Shown here piece after piece: positions 39,800 to 49,539 of a stretch of 64,000 bases of DNA. The notes beneath the pieces were generated by a model that saw nothing but the letters and a program-made list of their open reading frames with translations, did not search any database and had not been told where the DNA came from. The DNA is from Jejuia sp049889775 (GTDB lineage: Bacteria > Bacteroidota > Bacteroidia > Flavobacteriales > Flavobacteriaceae): contig JBMHCT010000035.1 in NCBI GenBank assembly GCA_049889775.1, positions 62,001 to 126,000 of the forward strand. The letters are read 5' to 3'. The stretch's first letter is position 1, and each line of letters opens with the position of its first letter. Both the position numbers and the translations under genes were made by a program.

Positions 39800-41481
39800 A
39801 ACTGCTTTGATTTAAATTGTTCTACGGCATATTTTGCAGCTCTTGCTGTTAGAGCCATATAAGTTAATGATGGGTTTTGACTGCCCGAGGAAGTCATACA
39901 ACTACCATCTGTGATAAATACATTCTTTACATCATGCATTTGGTTGTTCTTGTTTAAAACTGACGTTTTTGGATCGTGCCCCATTCTTGCAGTTCCCATT
40001 TCATGTACCGCTGAACCAGGATCGGGGCTTTTTCTATAACTGCCAACGTTTGTAAAACCAGCTTTTTTTAACATTTCTTCACTTGATTCTGTCATATGTT
40101 CCATTATTGCTAATTCGTTGGAGCCATACTTAAAGTCGACCTTAACAATAGGCATTCCCCATTGATCTCGGTTTTGATAGTCTAGAGAAACATTGTTTTC
40201 ATAATTAGGCAAGCTTTCTCCTCTACCTCCTAATAAAATTTTCCATTTACCTGGTGTTGATAATTGAGTCTTTAAGTCTGCGCCAAACCCAACGGTAGCT
40301 TTATTCTGCCAATTTTCTCTCCCGCCTTTACCTTGAAGACCATAACCTCTTAAGAACTTTTCGTTCTTGGTAGTTGGGTTTAAATTTTGAAACCTAGGTA
40401 TATATATGGTTCCTGGGGATCTCCCCTCATAATACTTGTCCGATAGTCCTTCATATGTTCCGTACGTACCTTCATTTACAACATGATCCATTAGATTATG
40501 ACCTATTTGCATACTTGAATTCCCAAGACCATTTGGAAAGGATTCTGATTTTGAATTCAATAAAATAGCGGCAGTTGCAATAGCAGATGCATTTAAAAAT
40601 ATAATATTTGAATAATATTGTTGTTCTTCTTTAGTTTCAGCATTAATAATTGTAACGCCTACCGCCTTTTTTTGAGTTTCATCGTAAATTACTTCCTTAA
40701 CAATTGTGTTAGCTTTTAACGTTAAATTACCCGTATCATAAGCATCAACAAGAGTTGATGAATTACTACTAAAATAACCACCAAATGGACATCCGCGGCT
40801 ACACATATTTCTATATTGGCATTGGCCCCTTCCAGCTTTTACTTGGGTTAAATTCGCAACTCTTCCATTTATAAGTTGTCGATCTGAATATTGCTCGCTT
40901 ATTTTTTGTTTTAAATGCTTTTCTACGGCATTTAATGGAATTGCCGGCAAAAACTTTCCATCAGGCAAATGCGGCAAAGCTTCTATACTACCGCTTACGC
41001 CCACATACTCTTCAACATAATCATACCATTTTGCTAAATCTTCATATCTAATAGGCCAATCTACACCATGACCATCATTTCTATTCGCTTCAAAATCTAA
41101 ATTTGACAAGCGATAAGATTGCCTTCCCCATGTTAAAGAACGTCCACCGACTTGATACCCTCGAATCCATCTAAAAGGTTTGACTTGCGTATATGGATGT
41201 TCAGAATCTTTTACAAAAAAATGTTTATTTGTTGCATCACAATGGCTGCTCTGTATTGGTCTTTCTTTTAAATCTTTATTTGTTAAATGCGGACCATGCT
41301 CAAACTCCCATGGGTTTTTTAATGCTGTTGGATAATCCTTTATATGTTCTACGTTTCTACCTCTCTCGAGTACTAAAGTTTTTAAACCACCCTCAGTCAA
41401 TTCTTTGGCAGCCCAACCTCCACTTATACCAGAGCCAACAACAATAGCATCAAAAGTATTATATTCTGTCTTTGGGGTCAT
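39796..41481 (-). CDS. GMC-family oxidoreductase
   Basis: 561 residues. FAD motif IVVGSGISGGWAAKELTEGGLKTLVLERG (about 11-39), RGYQVGGRSLTWGRQSYRLS, a cysteine-rich loop CQYRNMCSRGCPFGGYF, and a C-terminal HEMGTARMGHDP / TDGSCMTSSGSQNPSLT active-site region. It resembles the flavoprotein large subunit of gluconate/sorbitol-type membrane dehydrogenases, which oxidise sugars or polyols. The subunit-3-like gene upstream supports a two-subunit enzyme. It is unusual inside a polysaccharide cluster. Confidence 0.9.
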   Translation of the reverse strand: MTPKTEYNTFDAIVVGSGISGGWAAKELTEGGLKTLVLERGRNVEHIKDYPTALKNPWEFEHGPHLTNKDLKERPIQSSHCDATNKHFFVKDSEHPYTQVKPFRWIRGYQVGGRSLTWGRQSYRLSNLDFEANRNDGHGVDWPIRYEDLAKWYDYVEEYVGVSGSIEALPHLPDGKFLPAIPLNAVEKHLKQKISEQYSDRQLINGRVANLTQVKAGRGQCQYRNMCSRGCPFGGYFSSNSSTLVDAYDTGNLTLKANTIVKEVIYDETQKKAVGVTIINAETKEEQQYYSNIIFLNASAIATAAILLNSKSESFPNGLGNSSMQIGHNLMDHVVNEGTYGTYEGLSDKYYEGRSPGTIYIPRFQNLNPTTKNEKFLRGYGLQGKGGRENWQNKATVGFGADLKTQLSTPGKWKILLGGRGESLPNYENNVSLDYQNRDQWGMPIVKVDFKYGSNELAIMEHMTESSEEMLKKAGFTNVGSYRKSPDPGSAVHEMGTARMGHDPKTSVLNKNNQMHDVKNVFITDGSCMTSSGSQNPSLTYMALTARAAKYAVEQFKSKQL

Positions 41482-41490
41482 ATCGAAAAA

Positions 41491-42072
41491 TTATTTTAAA
41501 GCCCAGGCTTTTTGATTAGATTTTAAATTAGTTATTGCATTGTAGTAACCGGGCACAGGCCTATATTCTAGCAATTGTGTTGCTCCTAAAGACGAGGTAC
41601 AGTATCCTTCTACAGTTAAGGTTCTTAATAAATCGAAGAAAGAACGTCCAGAAATTTTATTACTAATTTTGGTGAGTAAACCCGAAGAACTAGAGCCTCC
41701 TCCAAGTTTATTTATAAGTTCTACCTTTTGAATTTTATTGCACTTTACAAAAGAACTACCAAAACTAATATTGCTCTCTTCTTGAATATCAAGTAAACCA
41801 TTTAAAAAATTATTGTATTCTTTGTTGGAAGCACAATCTTCCATATAGTTTATTACATAATCTTGCACTTTTGCCTCTTTAGCTCCAGCAGTATCCGTTT
41901 TTGGTATTATAACCTCGACCAATTCAGATATTAATTCATATTGTCCTTTTAACTGGCCTCTGCTATGTTTTGCTCCACCCAAAAAATATTTATAACTAGT
42001 AAGCGATATGGCTCCAATCCCTGCGACGCCAAATATTCCTTTTAAAGCTGTTCTTCTATTCATATTCTTCAA
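41491..42072 (-). CDS. Gluconate 2-dehydrogenase subunit 3-like protein
   Basis: 193 residues. An N-terminal twin-arginine-like signal (MNRRTALKGIFGVAGIGAISL) then a helical domain with ELVEVIIPKTDTAGAKEAKVQDYVINYMEDC, typical of the small subunit of FAD sugar dehydrogenases. The subunit probably escorts the GMC protein, encoded 9 bases downstream, through the Tat pathway. The C-terminal YCTSSLGATQLLEYRPVPGYYN also fits the family. Confidence 0.85.
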   Translation of the reverse strand: MKNMNRRTALKGIFGVAGIGAISLTSYKYFLGGAKHSRGQLKGQYELISELVEVIIPKTDTAGAKEAKVQDYVINYMEDCASNKEYNNFLNGLLDIQEESNISFGSSFVKCNKIQKVELINKLGGGSSSSGLLTKISNKISGRSFFDLLRTLTVEGYCTSSLGATQLLEYRPVPGYYNAITNLKSNQKAWALK

Positions 42073-42082
42073 CTTTTTATTA

Positions 42083-43282
42083 TTAAACTGCCCGTTGTGC
42101 TCTTTCCCAATTAACAGTTTGAGAATTTTTTATATATCTAAAAAATCCTAAAACCACAGATAAGTTCATTATGAAAAAATAATAAGGCACAAAAAGCAAC
42201 TTCACTTTTATTGAAATATTCTCTAAAAACCAACCTAGTAAGGCGCCAACGTAAAATAGTACTTGCATCCAGAAAAGCAATGAATAAAGTCCTAAACTTA
42301 GCATTCCTTCACAATAAGCTAAACTAAAGGACACTGGAATAAGTAGAATTAAACAAAGTGGAGTTAATGTCCACCTTAATACGCGATGAGAAATATATTG
42401 AAAGGATAAAGTCCCATACTTAAAAAAGTTAAGTAACGACTTTAATCTTACAACAGATTGGATACCACCTGCAGAGATTCGGATTTTTCGTTTTAACTCT
42501 TCTTTAACATTCGCTGAAGCTGATTCTATGGCATAAGCCTCTGGATCATATTGTATGGTATATCCTTCTTGAGCTACACGTAATGAAATTATAAAATCGT
42601 CTAACAGTGTATCCTTTTCTACATGCCTATATAACTCGGTTCTTATAGCAAATAATTCTCCGGCTGCACCAACTACGGAATATAATTCAGCATCCCATTT
42701 TTTTAAAGTAGACTCGTACTTCCAGTAAATACCCTCTCCTGCTCCTGAAGCCACATCACTTTCCTTATCAATAATTCTTTTTTCCCCCGAAACGCAACCA
42801 ACATTTGGATTACTAAATAAATTGACTATTCTTCGAATGGATTCTTTACCCAAATTGGTGTTAGCATCACTAAAAATGACAATAGGTGTTTTAACAAATG
42901 CCATACCCCTATTCATAGCACCTATCTTTCCGTTTCTTTCATCTAAATGATAAACGGTTGCCTCCTTATATTGTTTTATAATCTCAGGAGTACCATCATC
43001 AGAACCATCTGTTACCCAAACTATGTTGAGTTTTTCTTTTGGGTAATCCAACTTCAAAGTATTTTTCATCTTAGCATCTATATAATTTTTCTCGTTATAT
43101 GCAGCAATAAATAAAGTCACTTCAGGTTCATATGAATGATCTACATTAAACTTTTTCCCTATCTTAAAGAATCTCTTAATTTTTATTATAAAATAGAGTA
43201 AAATTCCATAGCCTACATAGGTATAAAATATAATGAACATTAATGTCCAAAAAAGTATTTTTAAAGTTATCATATCGTTCAT
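42083..43282 (-). CDS. Membrane glycosyltransferase, family 2
   Basis: 399 residues. An N-terminal transmembrane helix (6-30), GT-A domain with TLFIAAYNEKNYIDAKMKN, the DxD-like VTDGSDDGT and FSDANTNLG, the acceptor motif DDFIISLRV, and then QSVVRLKSLLN with three or four C-terminal membrane helices. The plan resembles processive synthases (hyaluronan/BcsA-type) or polymer-chain-adding enzymes. It belongs to the exopolysaccharide operon; the sugar is not identifiable. Confidence 0.9.
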   Translation of the reverse strand: MNDMITLKILFWTLMFIIFYTYVGYGILLYFIIKIKRFFKIGKKFNVDHSYEPEVTLFIAAYNEKNYIDAKMKNTLKLDYPKEKLNIVWVTDGSDDGTPEIIKQYKEATVYHLDERNGKIGAMNRGMAFVKTPIVIFSDANTNLGKESIRRIVNLFSNPNVGCVSGEKRIIDKESDVASGAGEGIYWKYESTLKKWDAELYSVVGAAGELFAIRTELYRHVEKDTLLDDFIISLRVAQEGYTIQYDPEAYAIESASANVKEELKRKIRISAGGIQSVVRLKSLLNFFKYGTLSFQYISHRVLRWTLTPLCLILLIPVSFSLAYCEGMLSLGLYSLLFWMQVLFYVGALLGWFLENISIKVKLLFVPYYFFIMNLSVVLGFFRYIKNSQTVNWERAQRAV

Positions 43283-43302
43283 AATTTGGGGTTTATAATA
43301 GA

Positions 43303-44307
43303 TTAACTTTTACCCAGAAATAAAATTCGGGTAATTTTAAATTTTTCAAATATTCGGTCAACAAAAATTGGAAATACAATACCTGTGGCTAATGAGATTA
43401 TGAAAATTATTGACGTATTACTTATATCAAATTTTAAGGAAATAATTCTCCCCGCAGCTGTTCCAAAACCATGGAATAAGTAAATTGTATATGACAAACC
43501 ACCTAACCAAACTAACCAGATTGTTTGCAGTTTTGATTTTAATAAAAGAATAGTGAACGTGAACCCAATTAAAAGCCCGATAATAGTATCCTTACGAACC
43601 GCAAAATCAATAGCATCAAACCAGCTTAATTGTTGTATAACAACACAAATCAACAATAAAATCACATTTATACTTGTAGTTTTATCATACTCCAACAATT
43701 CTTCGAAACGATTAAGGCCAAGACCCAAAAGAAAGCTTGGTAATAAATATAACGCACCTTTATAACTGAAGTAGTTTAAAGTATCAGTTGGTATAACTGA
43801 ATCTCTTAATAGTAGTACTATTATTGAAATACAAAAAACACATAGCCAACTATTTATAGTTTCCATTTTTCTTGAAATATCTAAAAAGGCAACTACTATA
43901 AAAACTAAAAACAAAGCATATAAATACCAAAATGTGGTATACGGGAATATTAAAAGTTTCCAAATTTCACTAAGGTTCCATTTATGATTAGTATTGGGCG
44001 TAAAATATTGAATAATGAAATAAAAGCTTCCAACTGCTAGCATTGGAACAAGAAGCCTGTAAATCTTTTTTGTAATAACTGATTTTAAAAATCCACATTT
44101 AATTGGTCTTAAGCTATAGACCCAACCTGCAAGAATAGTAAACATAGGCATTTGTATTGGGTCTACTAGTGTATGGTATATGTAACGTAGTAATGAATCC
44201 TCTTGAACCTTCATTCCCCCATCTGAAGCACTACCAATAACATGCCCGACTACAACAAGTAAAATTGCAATACCTCTAAGAGATTCTATGGTTTTATCTT
44301 TCTTCAT
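43303..44307 (-). CDS. Acyltransferase family 3 membrane protein
   Basis: 334 residues with about ten membrane helices. N-terminal TIESLRGIAILLVVVGHVIG includes the family's conserved Arg-Gly and His. Near the end are SYTIYLFHGFGTAAGR and the basic loop. Such proteins O-acetylate or succinylate surface polysaccharides. It lies 21 bases behind the GT2 gene and 27 bases ahead of the hexapeptide gene, so two kinds of acyl decoration are encoded side by side. Confidence 0.9.
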   Translation of the reverse strand: MKKDKTIESLRGIAILLVVVGHVIGSASDGGMKVQEDSLLRYIYHTLVDPIQMPMFTILAGWVYSLRPIKCGFLKSVITKKIYRLLVPMLAVGSFYFIIQYFTPNTNHKWNLSEIWKLLIFPYTTFWYLYALFLVFIVVAFLDISRKMETINSWLCVFCISIIVLLLRDSVIPTDTLNYFSYKGALYLLPSFLLGLGLNRFEELLEYDKTTSINVILLLICVVIQQLSWFDAIDFAVRKDTIIGLLIGFTFTILLLKSKLQTIWLVWLGGLSYTIYLFHGFGTAAGRIISLKFDISNTSIIFIISLATGIVFPIFVDRIFEKFKITRILFLGKS

Positions 44308-44333
44308 TTACTTCTAATTAGCATTGAGCTATG

Positions 44334-44948
44334 TTATACTTTTTCCCAAGTTTTAGTTTCCTTATTAAATTGCTTGATAACTCTAGCGGGGTTTCCAACG
44401 GCTACCGAGTACTCGGGAATATCTTTTGTTACAATACTTCCAGCAGCTATAACCGAGTTTTTACCTACAGTAACACCAGCAACCACAACTACATTAGCTC
44501 CTAACCAAGCCCCATCCTCTATTACTATATTTGATGTAGACACCCCTTGTTTATGAATTGGAAGATTAACATCTTGATAATCATGATTTAAACCCGAAAC
44601 TGTTATGTTTTGGGCCAAACGAATATCATTACCTATGGTAACGGGCCCAATAATTGTATTGCTTAACCCTATACGTGTTCTCTCTCCAATGATTACATTT
44701 CCTACACCATTATTTATGGCCGAAAAATCTTCGATAGTTGAGTCTTTTCCCAATTCAAATTTATTCCAAGGCACAACATCTATTCTGGTTCTCCTTCTAA
44801 TTTTGGAGCCTCTAGATTTTTTATGTACAAAAGGATTAACAAACCATTTAACCCACAGTCTTGGTCTAGCTTGTTTGGGTATCATTATAGACCAATGAGC
44901 CAATTTTTTAATCTTTTCGTTTGACTTTATTTTTTCTTTTAAACCCAT
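44334..44948 (-). CDS. Hexapeptide-repeat (left-handed beta-helix) acyltransferase
   Basis: 204 residues. An N-terminal helical segment, then repeating hexapeptides: VIIGERTRIGLSNTIIGPVTIGNDIRL, LNHDYQ with the catalytic histidine, IVIEDGAWLGANVVVVAGVTVG, SVIAAGSIVTKDIPEYSVAVGNPARVI. It matches maltose/galactoside O-acetyltransferase (WbbJ-type) enzymes and probably acetylates a sugar of the repeat unit. The start overlaps the preceding glycosyltransferase gene by 10 bases. Confidence 0.92.
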   Translation of the reverse strand: MGLKEKIKSNEKIKKLAHWSIMIPKQARPRLWVKWFVNPFVHKKSRGSKIRRRTRIDVVPWNKFELGKDSTIEDFSAINNGVGNVIIGERTRIGLSNTIIGPVTIGNDIRLAQNITVSGLNHDYQDVNLPIHKQGVSTSNIVIEDGAWLGANVVVVAGVTVGKNSVIAAGSIVTKDIPEYSVAVGNPARVIKQFNKETKTWEKV

Positions 44949-46153
44949 TGTATTCTGTGTTTGGTAGCTTTAATTATTGAATCATATATGGCCTTCACGT
45001 TATTTTCCCAAGTATGGCTTTTGGCAAATATCATTCTCTTTTTTGCTAGTTCGTCTGAGTGTTCATTTAAGGCCTTTTCAGCTAAAAGGATATAGTCATG
45101 TTTAGTATCTCCTAGATATACATAATCATTGAACATATTCATCGCTTTAGTTTTTGTAGCCAAAACAGGCTTACCCATGGCTAAGTACTCATCAATCTTT
45201 CTAGGGTAATTACCAATGGTTAAGTTATTTACTAACTGTGGGTTCATAGCAACGTCAAAGCCTTTTACGTAGTTAGGTAGTTCTTTTGCATCTTTGCTTC
45301 CAAGAAAATAAACATTACTCAATTTGTGAAGATTAGATATTTTGAAATCCTCGTCCTCTGGCCCAACTAAAACAACACTCCAATCTTTTCTTTCTTTGGC
45401 AATATGCTCAATCACCTCAATATCCAACCTTAAGGATGTTAAATAACCAACATATCCTATTATTGGTCTTGGTATTTCTTCAAATTCTTTGGGGATTTCA
45501 ATAGATCCATCCTCATCGTTAAATAAAGACACGTCGCAACCTTGACCAACCATATAACTATGCTTATTGATAGGGATACATAAATCTTCGTAAAATTCTG
45601 AATTCGTTACAGCAACATCAGCTTTTCTTATCGTTACTGGTTCTATACGCTCACCATGCTTTTTCCAATATGGCACCTTTACTAGATAGTCTCTCATATA
45701 ATAGGCATAGGCTTTGGGTTTCAAAAAATCACTTAAATGAAGTCCTAAAAACATAGAGCTATCATTAAACAAAATATAATCACAAAACCCAAGTTGTTCA
45801 ATAGCCATTTCAATATCTGAGGCAAAACGTTTCGCATTTATTTTATTCAGAATATTATATAGCCTTTTAAAAGGCACCCAATTAATTGAGCTCACATTTT
45901 TTTTAGGATAAAGGTTCCATAGATTCTTATCTATTTCAACCAACCCACCCTCAAGGCCATTCTTAATTCGTATTCTCCTTTTAACACTTTCTTTATGCTT
46001 ATCTCTGCGCTCTGTAGCTGTATCTAAAGGAGGGTTAACATATAATACACGATTATGCTTAGAAAATTCTTTAGCAATGTTTTTACAATTACTTCCAATT
46101 TCAATATCCCAAGCTTGTATACCAACTACTATAATATCTTTGCCTTTAATCAT
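44939..46153 (-). CDS. Glycosyltransferase, family 4-like
   Basis: 404 residues, GT-B fold. The N-terminal domain begins IIVVGIQAWDIEIGSNCKN and RVLYVNPPLDT, and the C-terminal domain has IIGYVGYLTSLRLDIEVIEHIA, SVVLVGPEDED, VYFLGSKDAKELPNYVKGFDVAMNP and KIDEYLAMGKPVLATKTKAM. This is the TuaH/WcaI-like group used in polymer assembly. It overlaps both neighbours by a few bases. Confidence 0.88.
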   Translation of the reverse strand: MIKGKDIIVVGIQAWDIEIGSNCKNIAKEFSKHNRVLYVNPPLDTATERRDKHKESVKRRIRIKNGLEGGLVEIDKNLWNLYPKKNVSSINWVPFKRLYNILNKINAKRFASDIEMAIEQLGFCDYILFNDSSMFLGLHLSDFLKPKAYAYYMRDYLVKVPYWKKHGERIEPVTIRKADVAVTNSEFYEDLCIPINKHSYMVGQGCDVSLFNDEDGSIEIPKEFEEIPRPIIGYVGYLTSLRLDIEVIEHIAKERKDWSVVLVGPEDEDFKISNLHKLSNVYFLGSKDAKELPNYVKGFDVAMNPQLVNNLTIGNYPRKIDEYLAMGKPVLATKTKAMNMFNDYVYLGDTKHDYILLAEKALNEHSDELAKKRMIFAKSHTWENNVKAIYDSIIKATKHRIQWV

Positions 46154-47061
46154 AATTGTGGGTTTTTATTGATATTAAAATTGCTAATATTCCATAGTAC
46201 TCCTCTATACAATGAAGACAGATGCTTTCTTTGAAATAAATATTTGATTGTATTCTTTGGAAGCGCAACCAAATGAAAGTATATCATTGCCAAAAAGAAG
46301 GTAATTCCTTTAATATTTCTTCTTAAGAACAACACTCTATTTCTATTCATGTAATACGTTTTTAACGGGCTGTTTTTACCTGTAGAAATAGATTCTTTAT
46401 GAAGTATTGAAGAGTTTGGTTGGTAATAAATTTTATATCCTGCCTGTTTAACTCTTTCAGCAAAATCAAGCTCTTCGTAATACAGAAAATAACCTTCATA
46501 AAGTAACCCCAATTCTTCCAAAACACTCTTTCTAATCATCATACAAGCACCATGCGGATAGCACGTTTCCGTTATCTCATTAAATTGTCCATGATCCTTC
46601 TCATTATGACCATAAAATCTATTTCTTGAGGTGATATGATTTATGGGAGATGCTCCTGCATATTGTATTACATTATCTTCATAATAGTATAGAATTTTTG
46701 AACTTACAATACCAATATCTTTTTTTGTTTCCATAAGCTCTACAAGACTTTCTAAAAAGTCAGGTTTAACTTCTGTGTCATTATTAAGAAGTAAAATATA
46801 ATCGCCCTTTGCCTGTTTTAAGGCAATGTTATTACCACCCGCAAATCCAAGATTTTTTGTACTTATAATCAAATTTATCTCTGGATATTTCTCTTTTATA
46901 ATATTTGGACACTTATTTGGTGAAGCATTATCTACAACAAACGTTTCAAAATTAGGATAAGTAGCGCTTCTCAAAGATTCCAACATTTCACAGGTTACTT
47001 CTGGTTGATCGTAATTAACACTGACGATAGATACCATTGGTTGATTAGTTATTGTGTCCAT
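46150..47061 (-). CDS. Glycosyltransferase, family 2 (rhamnosyltransferase-like)
   Basis: 303 residues. GT-A domain with VSIVSVNYDQPEVTCEMLESL, FVVDNASPNKC, NLGFAGGNNIAL, LLLNNDTEVKPDFLE, CYPHGACMMIRKSVLEELG and YYEELDFAERVK. The layout is that of rhamnosyl- or N-acetylglucosaminyl-transferases that build repeat units. The rfb genes nearby make rhamnosyl transfer plausible. It overlaps the start of the next gene by 4 bases. Confidence 0.92.
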   Translation of the reverse strand: MDTITNQPMVSIVSVNYDQPEVTCEMLESLRSATYPNFETFVVDNASPNKCPNIIKEKYPEINLIISTKNLGFAGGNNIALKQAKGDYILLLNNDTEVKPDFLESLVELMETKKDIGIVSSKILYYYEDNVIQYAGASPINHITSRNRFYGHNEKDHGQFNEITETCYPHGACMMIRKSVLEELGLLYEGYFLYYEELDFAERVKQAGYKIYYQPNSSILHKESISTGKNSPLKTYYMNRNRVLFLRRNIKGITFFLAMIYFHLVALPKNTIKYLFQRKHLSSLYRGVLWNISNFNINKNPQL

Positions 47062-47074
47062 ATTCTATTAATTT

Positions 47075-48226
47075 TTAAACCCTAGGAATTACTTGTTCAT
47101 ACAATTCCTGATATTTTTTTGCCATATTATTCCAAGAAAATTGTTTACTACGTTCCAACCCTTTATTGCGCAGTGATTCTCTATACTCTTGGTTATTTAA
47201 AACTTCTACAATACCCTCTTTAATCTCATTAGGTTCAAAAGGATTTACCAAATGTGCCGCTTCACCAGCAATTTCAGGCATTGACGATGTATTTGAGGTT
47301 ATAACAGGTACACCACATGCCATAGCTTCAAGCATCGGAATTCCGAAGCTCTCTCTTAATGACGTGTATAAGAACAAGCTACTTTGTGAGTAAATCGCAG
47401 GTAAATCTGTATTTGCAACATATCCAGTTAAAGCAATATGTTCAATTAACGGTTCATCCTCCATTTCAGTTAAAATGAGTTTTAAATCCTCCTTTGCATA
47501 ATCAGTGATAACCAATTTATAGTCTGATTTAGTCTCTTTTATAAAACTTGAAAATGCCTTTAAAGTTCCTCTTGTATTTTTTTTGTGGCTAGTATTTCCT
47601 AAGAAAAAAATAAACTTATCTGGTAGGTTATACCGCCTTTTTAGTTTTTGAAATTCTTCCGTATTAGTGATTAATTTGAAATGCTCACTTACTCCATTAT
47701 AAATAGAGGTTAACTTTTTATTACCACTAAAACCAAAAAAATAAGAAATTTGCTTACTCTCAAAATTTGAAACAGTAATGATGCGCTTACTTTTTTTAAC
47801 CACATATGGTACTAGTAATTTTCTATAAATATTTCCAAACTTTTGATAACGAGTTGCCTTACTATATAGAATTTTAATCAATTTTCGCTCTAAATAAATA
47901 ATGTCATGCAATGTTGTTACAATAGGAACATCACAAAATAAAGGAGCTGTATTACTTGTGCAATGCAAAAGTTGACAACCATATTTTTTTACAGCTTTAG
48001 GCAGAACAAATTGTTCCCAGTACGGATACGATCCTCCTTTTAAATTTATTATTTTGAAGTTGGAAGTTTCGCGTAACACGGTATGATCCTCGTCTGGTTT
48101 AACGAAGATGAAGTACTCATTATCATGATCAATCTTTTGAAGATTTTTTATCAATTCTAAAGCTACCATTTCCATGCCGTGTTTATTCTTTCTAAAAAGC
48201 CGCTGTCCTTCTATACCTATTCTCAT
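47075..48226 (-). CDS. Glycosyltransferase, family 4
   Basis: 383 residues, GT-B. N-terminus MRIGIEGQRLFRKNKHGMEMVALELI; C-terminal nucleotide-sugar site with FIFFLGNTSHKKNTRGTLKAFS, IALTGYVANTDLPAIYSQSSLFLYTSLRESFGIPMLEAMACGVPVI and EIAGEAAHLVNP, including the EX7E-type glutamates. Mannosyl- or glucosyl-transfer is typical, but the donor is unknown. Confidence 0.93.
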   Translation of the reverse strand: MRIGIEGQRLFRKNKHGMEMVALELIKNLQKIDHDNEYFIFVKPDEDHTVLRETSNFKIINLKGGSYPYWEQFVLPKAVKKYGCQLLHCTSNTAPLFCDVPIVTTLHDIIYLERKLIKILYSKATRYQKFGNIYRKLLVPYVVKKSKRIITVSNFESKQISYFFGFSGNKKLTSIYNGVSEHFKLITNTEEFQKLKRRYNLPDKFIFFLGNTSHKKNTRGTLKAFSSFIKETKSDYKLVITDYAKEDLKLILTEMEDEPLIEHIALTGYVANTDLPAIYSQSSLFLYTSLRESFGIPMLEAMACGVPVITSNTSSMPEIAGEAAHLVNPFEPNEIKEGIVEVLNNQEYRESLRNKGLERSKQFSWNNMAKKYQELYEQVIPRV

Positions 48227-48265
48227 TTCTGTTGTTCTTAAAGTAAATTGGTTGGATGTTTTAAT

Positions 48266-49468
48266 TTACTTTTTAACCATATTTTCTGCTACAGTATCGT
48301 GTTGGGTATGAATAAATGTTTTATTCGCTCCTTTTATTTTTAGTAAAGACAATAACATTAATACTATTCCTTTAGGCAAACTTACCAAAGCCCTTAACGT
48401 CCCAGAATTGTAGAACTTTTTGGGTATGGAAAGTACAAATGCCAAAACACAAGTAGCACATATTACAATCCAATTAATGGAATACGATAATTGGTTTTGT
48501 AAAAGGAAATTAACTATTAGAAATAATGGAGTAAATCCTAATATAGCACCCAATAGCAATACCCTTGGTGGTTGTCCAAATTGAATTATTTTAAGAAAAT
48601 AATCCACATTGCCTTTCAAGAAAAGATCTCTAATTGAGCTTAAAAGCCCTTGCTTGAAATAATGAAATTGTGCTGCCAACCATCGACGTCTTTGATTTTG
48701 AAAAACCTCTGGCTTTTGCACTTTTTCATCGTACACCATTGCATTGTGCAAATACATAATTTTATGACCTTTTTTCAACATCATCAATTCAAGTTCCTTA
48801 TCAAAACCTCCGACAGCTTTGGCTTTGGCCATTAAGGATTTAAAATAATCGTATTTAAATGCAACTCCGGAACCAATTATTGCAGATGATAATCCTAAAA
48901 CTCTGTGTCCTCTTCTGAAAATATTGTTATTTATTTCTTCACTCACGGCATCAAGAATAGCCCAGGAATTATTTAAATTTTTTGCAGTACGATGTCCTTG
49001 TACAGCGTAATAATCATTTTCAAAAGCAGCATTCATTTTCTTTAAAAATGTCTTTTCCATTATATTGTCAGCATCCAAAACAATTGCAATCTCGTACTGC
49101 TCTTTCAAAATATCCATCGCTTTATTTAGAGCTTTAGATTTCGTACTTTTTTTGAAGCTTACTTCTATCAATTTTATAGGTAATTCTTTTAAACTTTTTA
49201 GAGTTTTTTCTTGAAAAGAATCGGCTATTACAATGACATCAAAAAATTGTGATGGATAATCTTGCTCTAAGGCTTTTTTGGCAATCTCAACTATTACAGA
49301 ATCCTCCTTGTACCCAGGAATAAAAACTGCTATTTTTTTAGTTTTTCCATTGTCTGAGTACTTTTTTTCATTGTAAAAAACACCCGCTACAGAAAATATT
49401 AGAAAATATAGGGTTGCCAACCCTAAAAGGGTAAGAATTACTATTTGAATTATATTAAATATTACCAT
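48266..49468 (-). CDS. Membrane glycosyltransferase, family 2
   Basis: 400 residues. A transmembrane helix at 6-27, GT-A domain with IAVFIPGYKEDSVI, VIVIADSFQE, AIVLDADNIMEKTFL, GSGVAFKYDYF, and QNQRRRWLAAQFHYFKQG (the QxxRW motif of processive enzymes), followed by three C-terminal membrane helices. It could be a polymerising synthase. It lies upstream of the other sugar-transfer genes, 71 bases after the chimeric gene. Confidence 0.9.
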   Translation of the reverse strand: MVIFNIIQIVILTLLGLATLYFLIFSVAGVFYNEKKYSDNGKTKKIAVFIPGYKEDSVIVEIAKKALEQDYPSQFFDVIVIADSFQEKTLKSLKELPIKLIEVSFKKSTKSKALNKAMDILKEQYEIAIVLDADNIMEKTFLKKMNAAFENDYYAVQGHRTAKNLNNSWAILDAVSEEINNNIFRRGHRVLGLSSAIIGSGVAFKYDYFKSLMAKAKAVGGFDKELELMMLKKGHKIMYLHNAMVYDEKVQKPEVFQNQRRRWLAAQFHYFKQGLLSSIRDLFLKGNVDYFLKIIQFGQPPRVLLLGAILGFTPLFLIVNFLLQNQLSYSINWIVICATCVLAFVLSIPKKFYNSGTLRALVSLPKGIVLMLLSLLKIKGANKTFIHTQHDTVAENMVKK

Positions 49469-49539
49469 AACTATATGATTAAGTTTAAGTGATTTGGGGA
49501 TTACTAATTAACTTTTGCGCTTTTAAATCAAAACATTCG

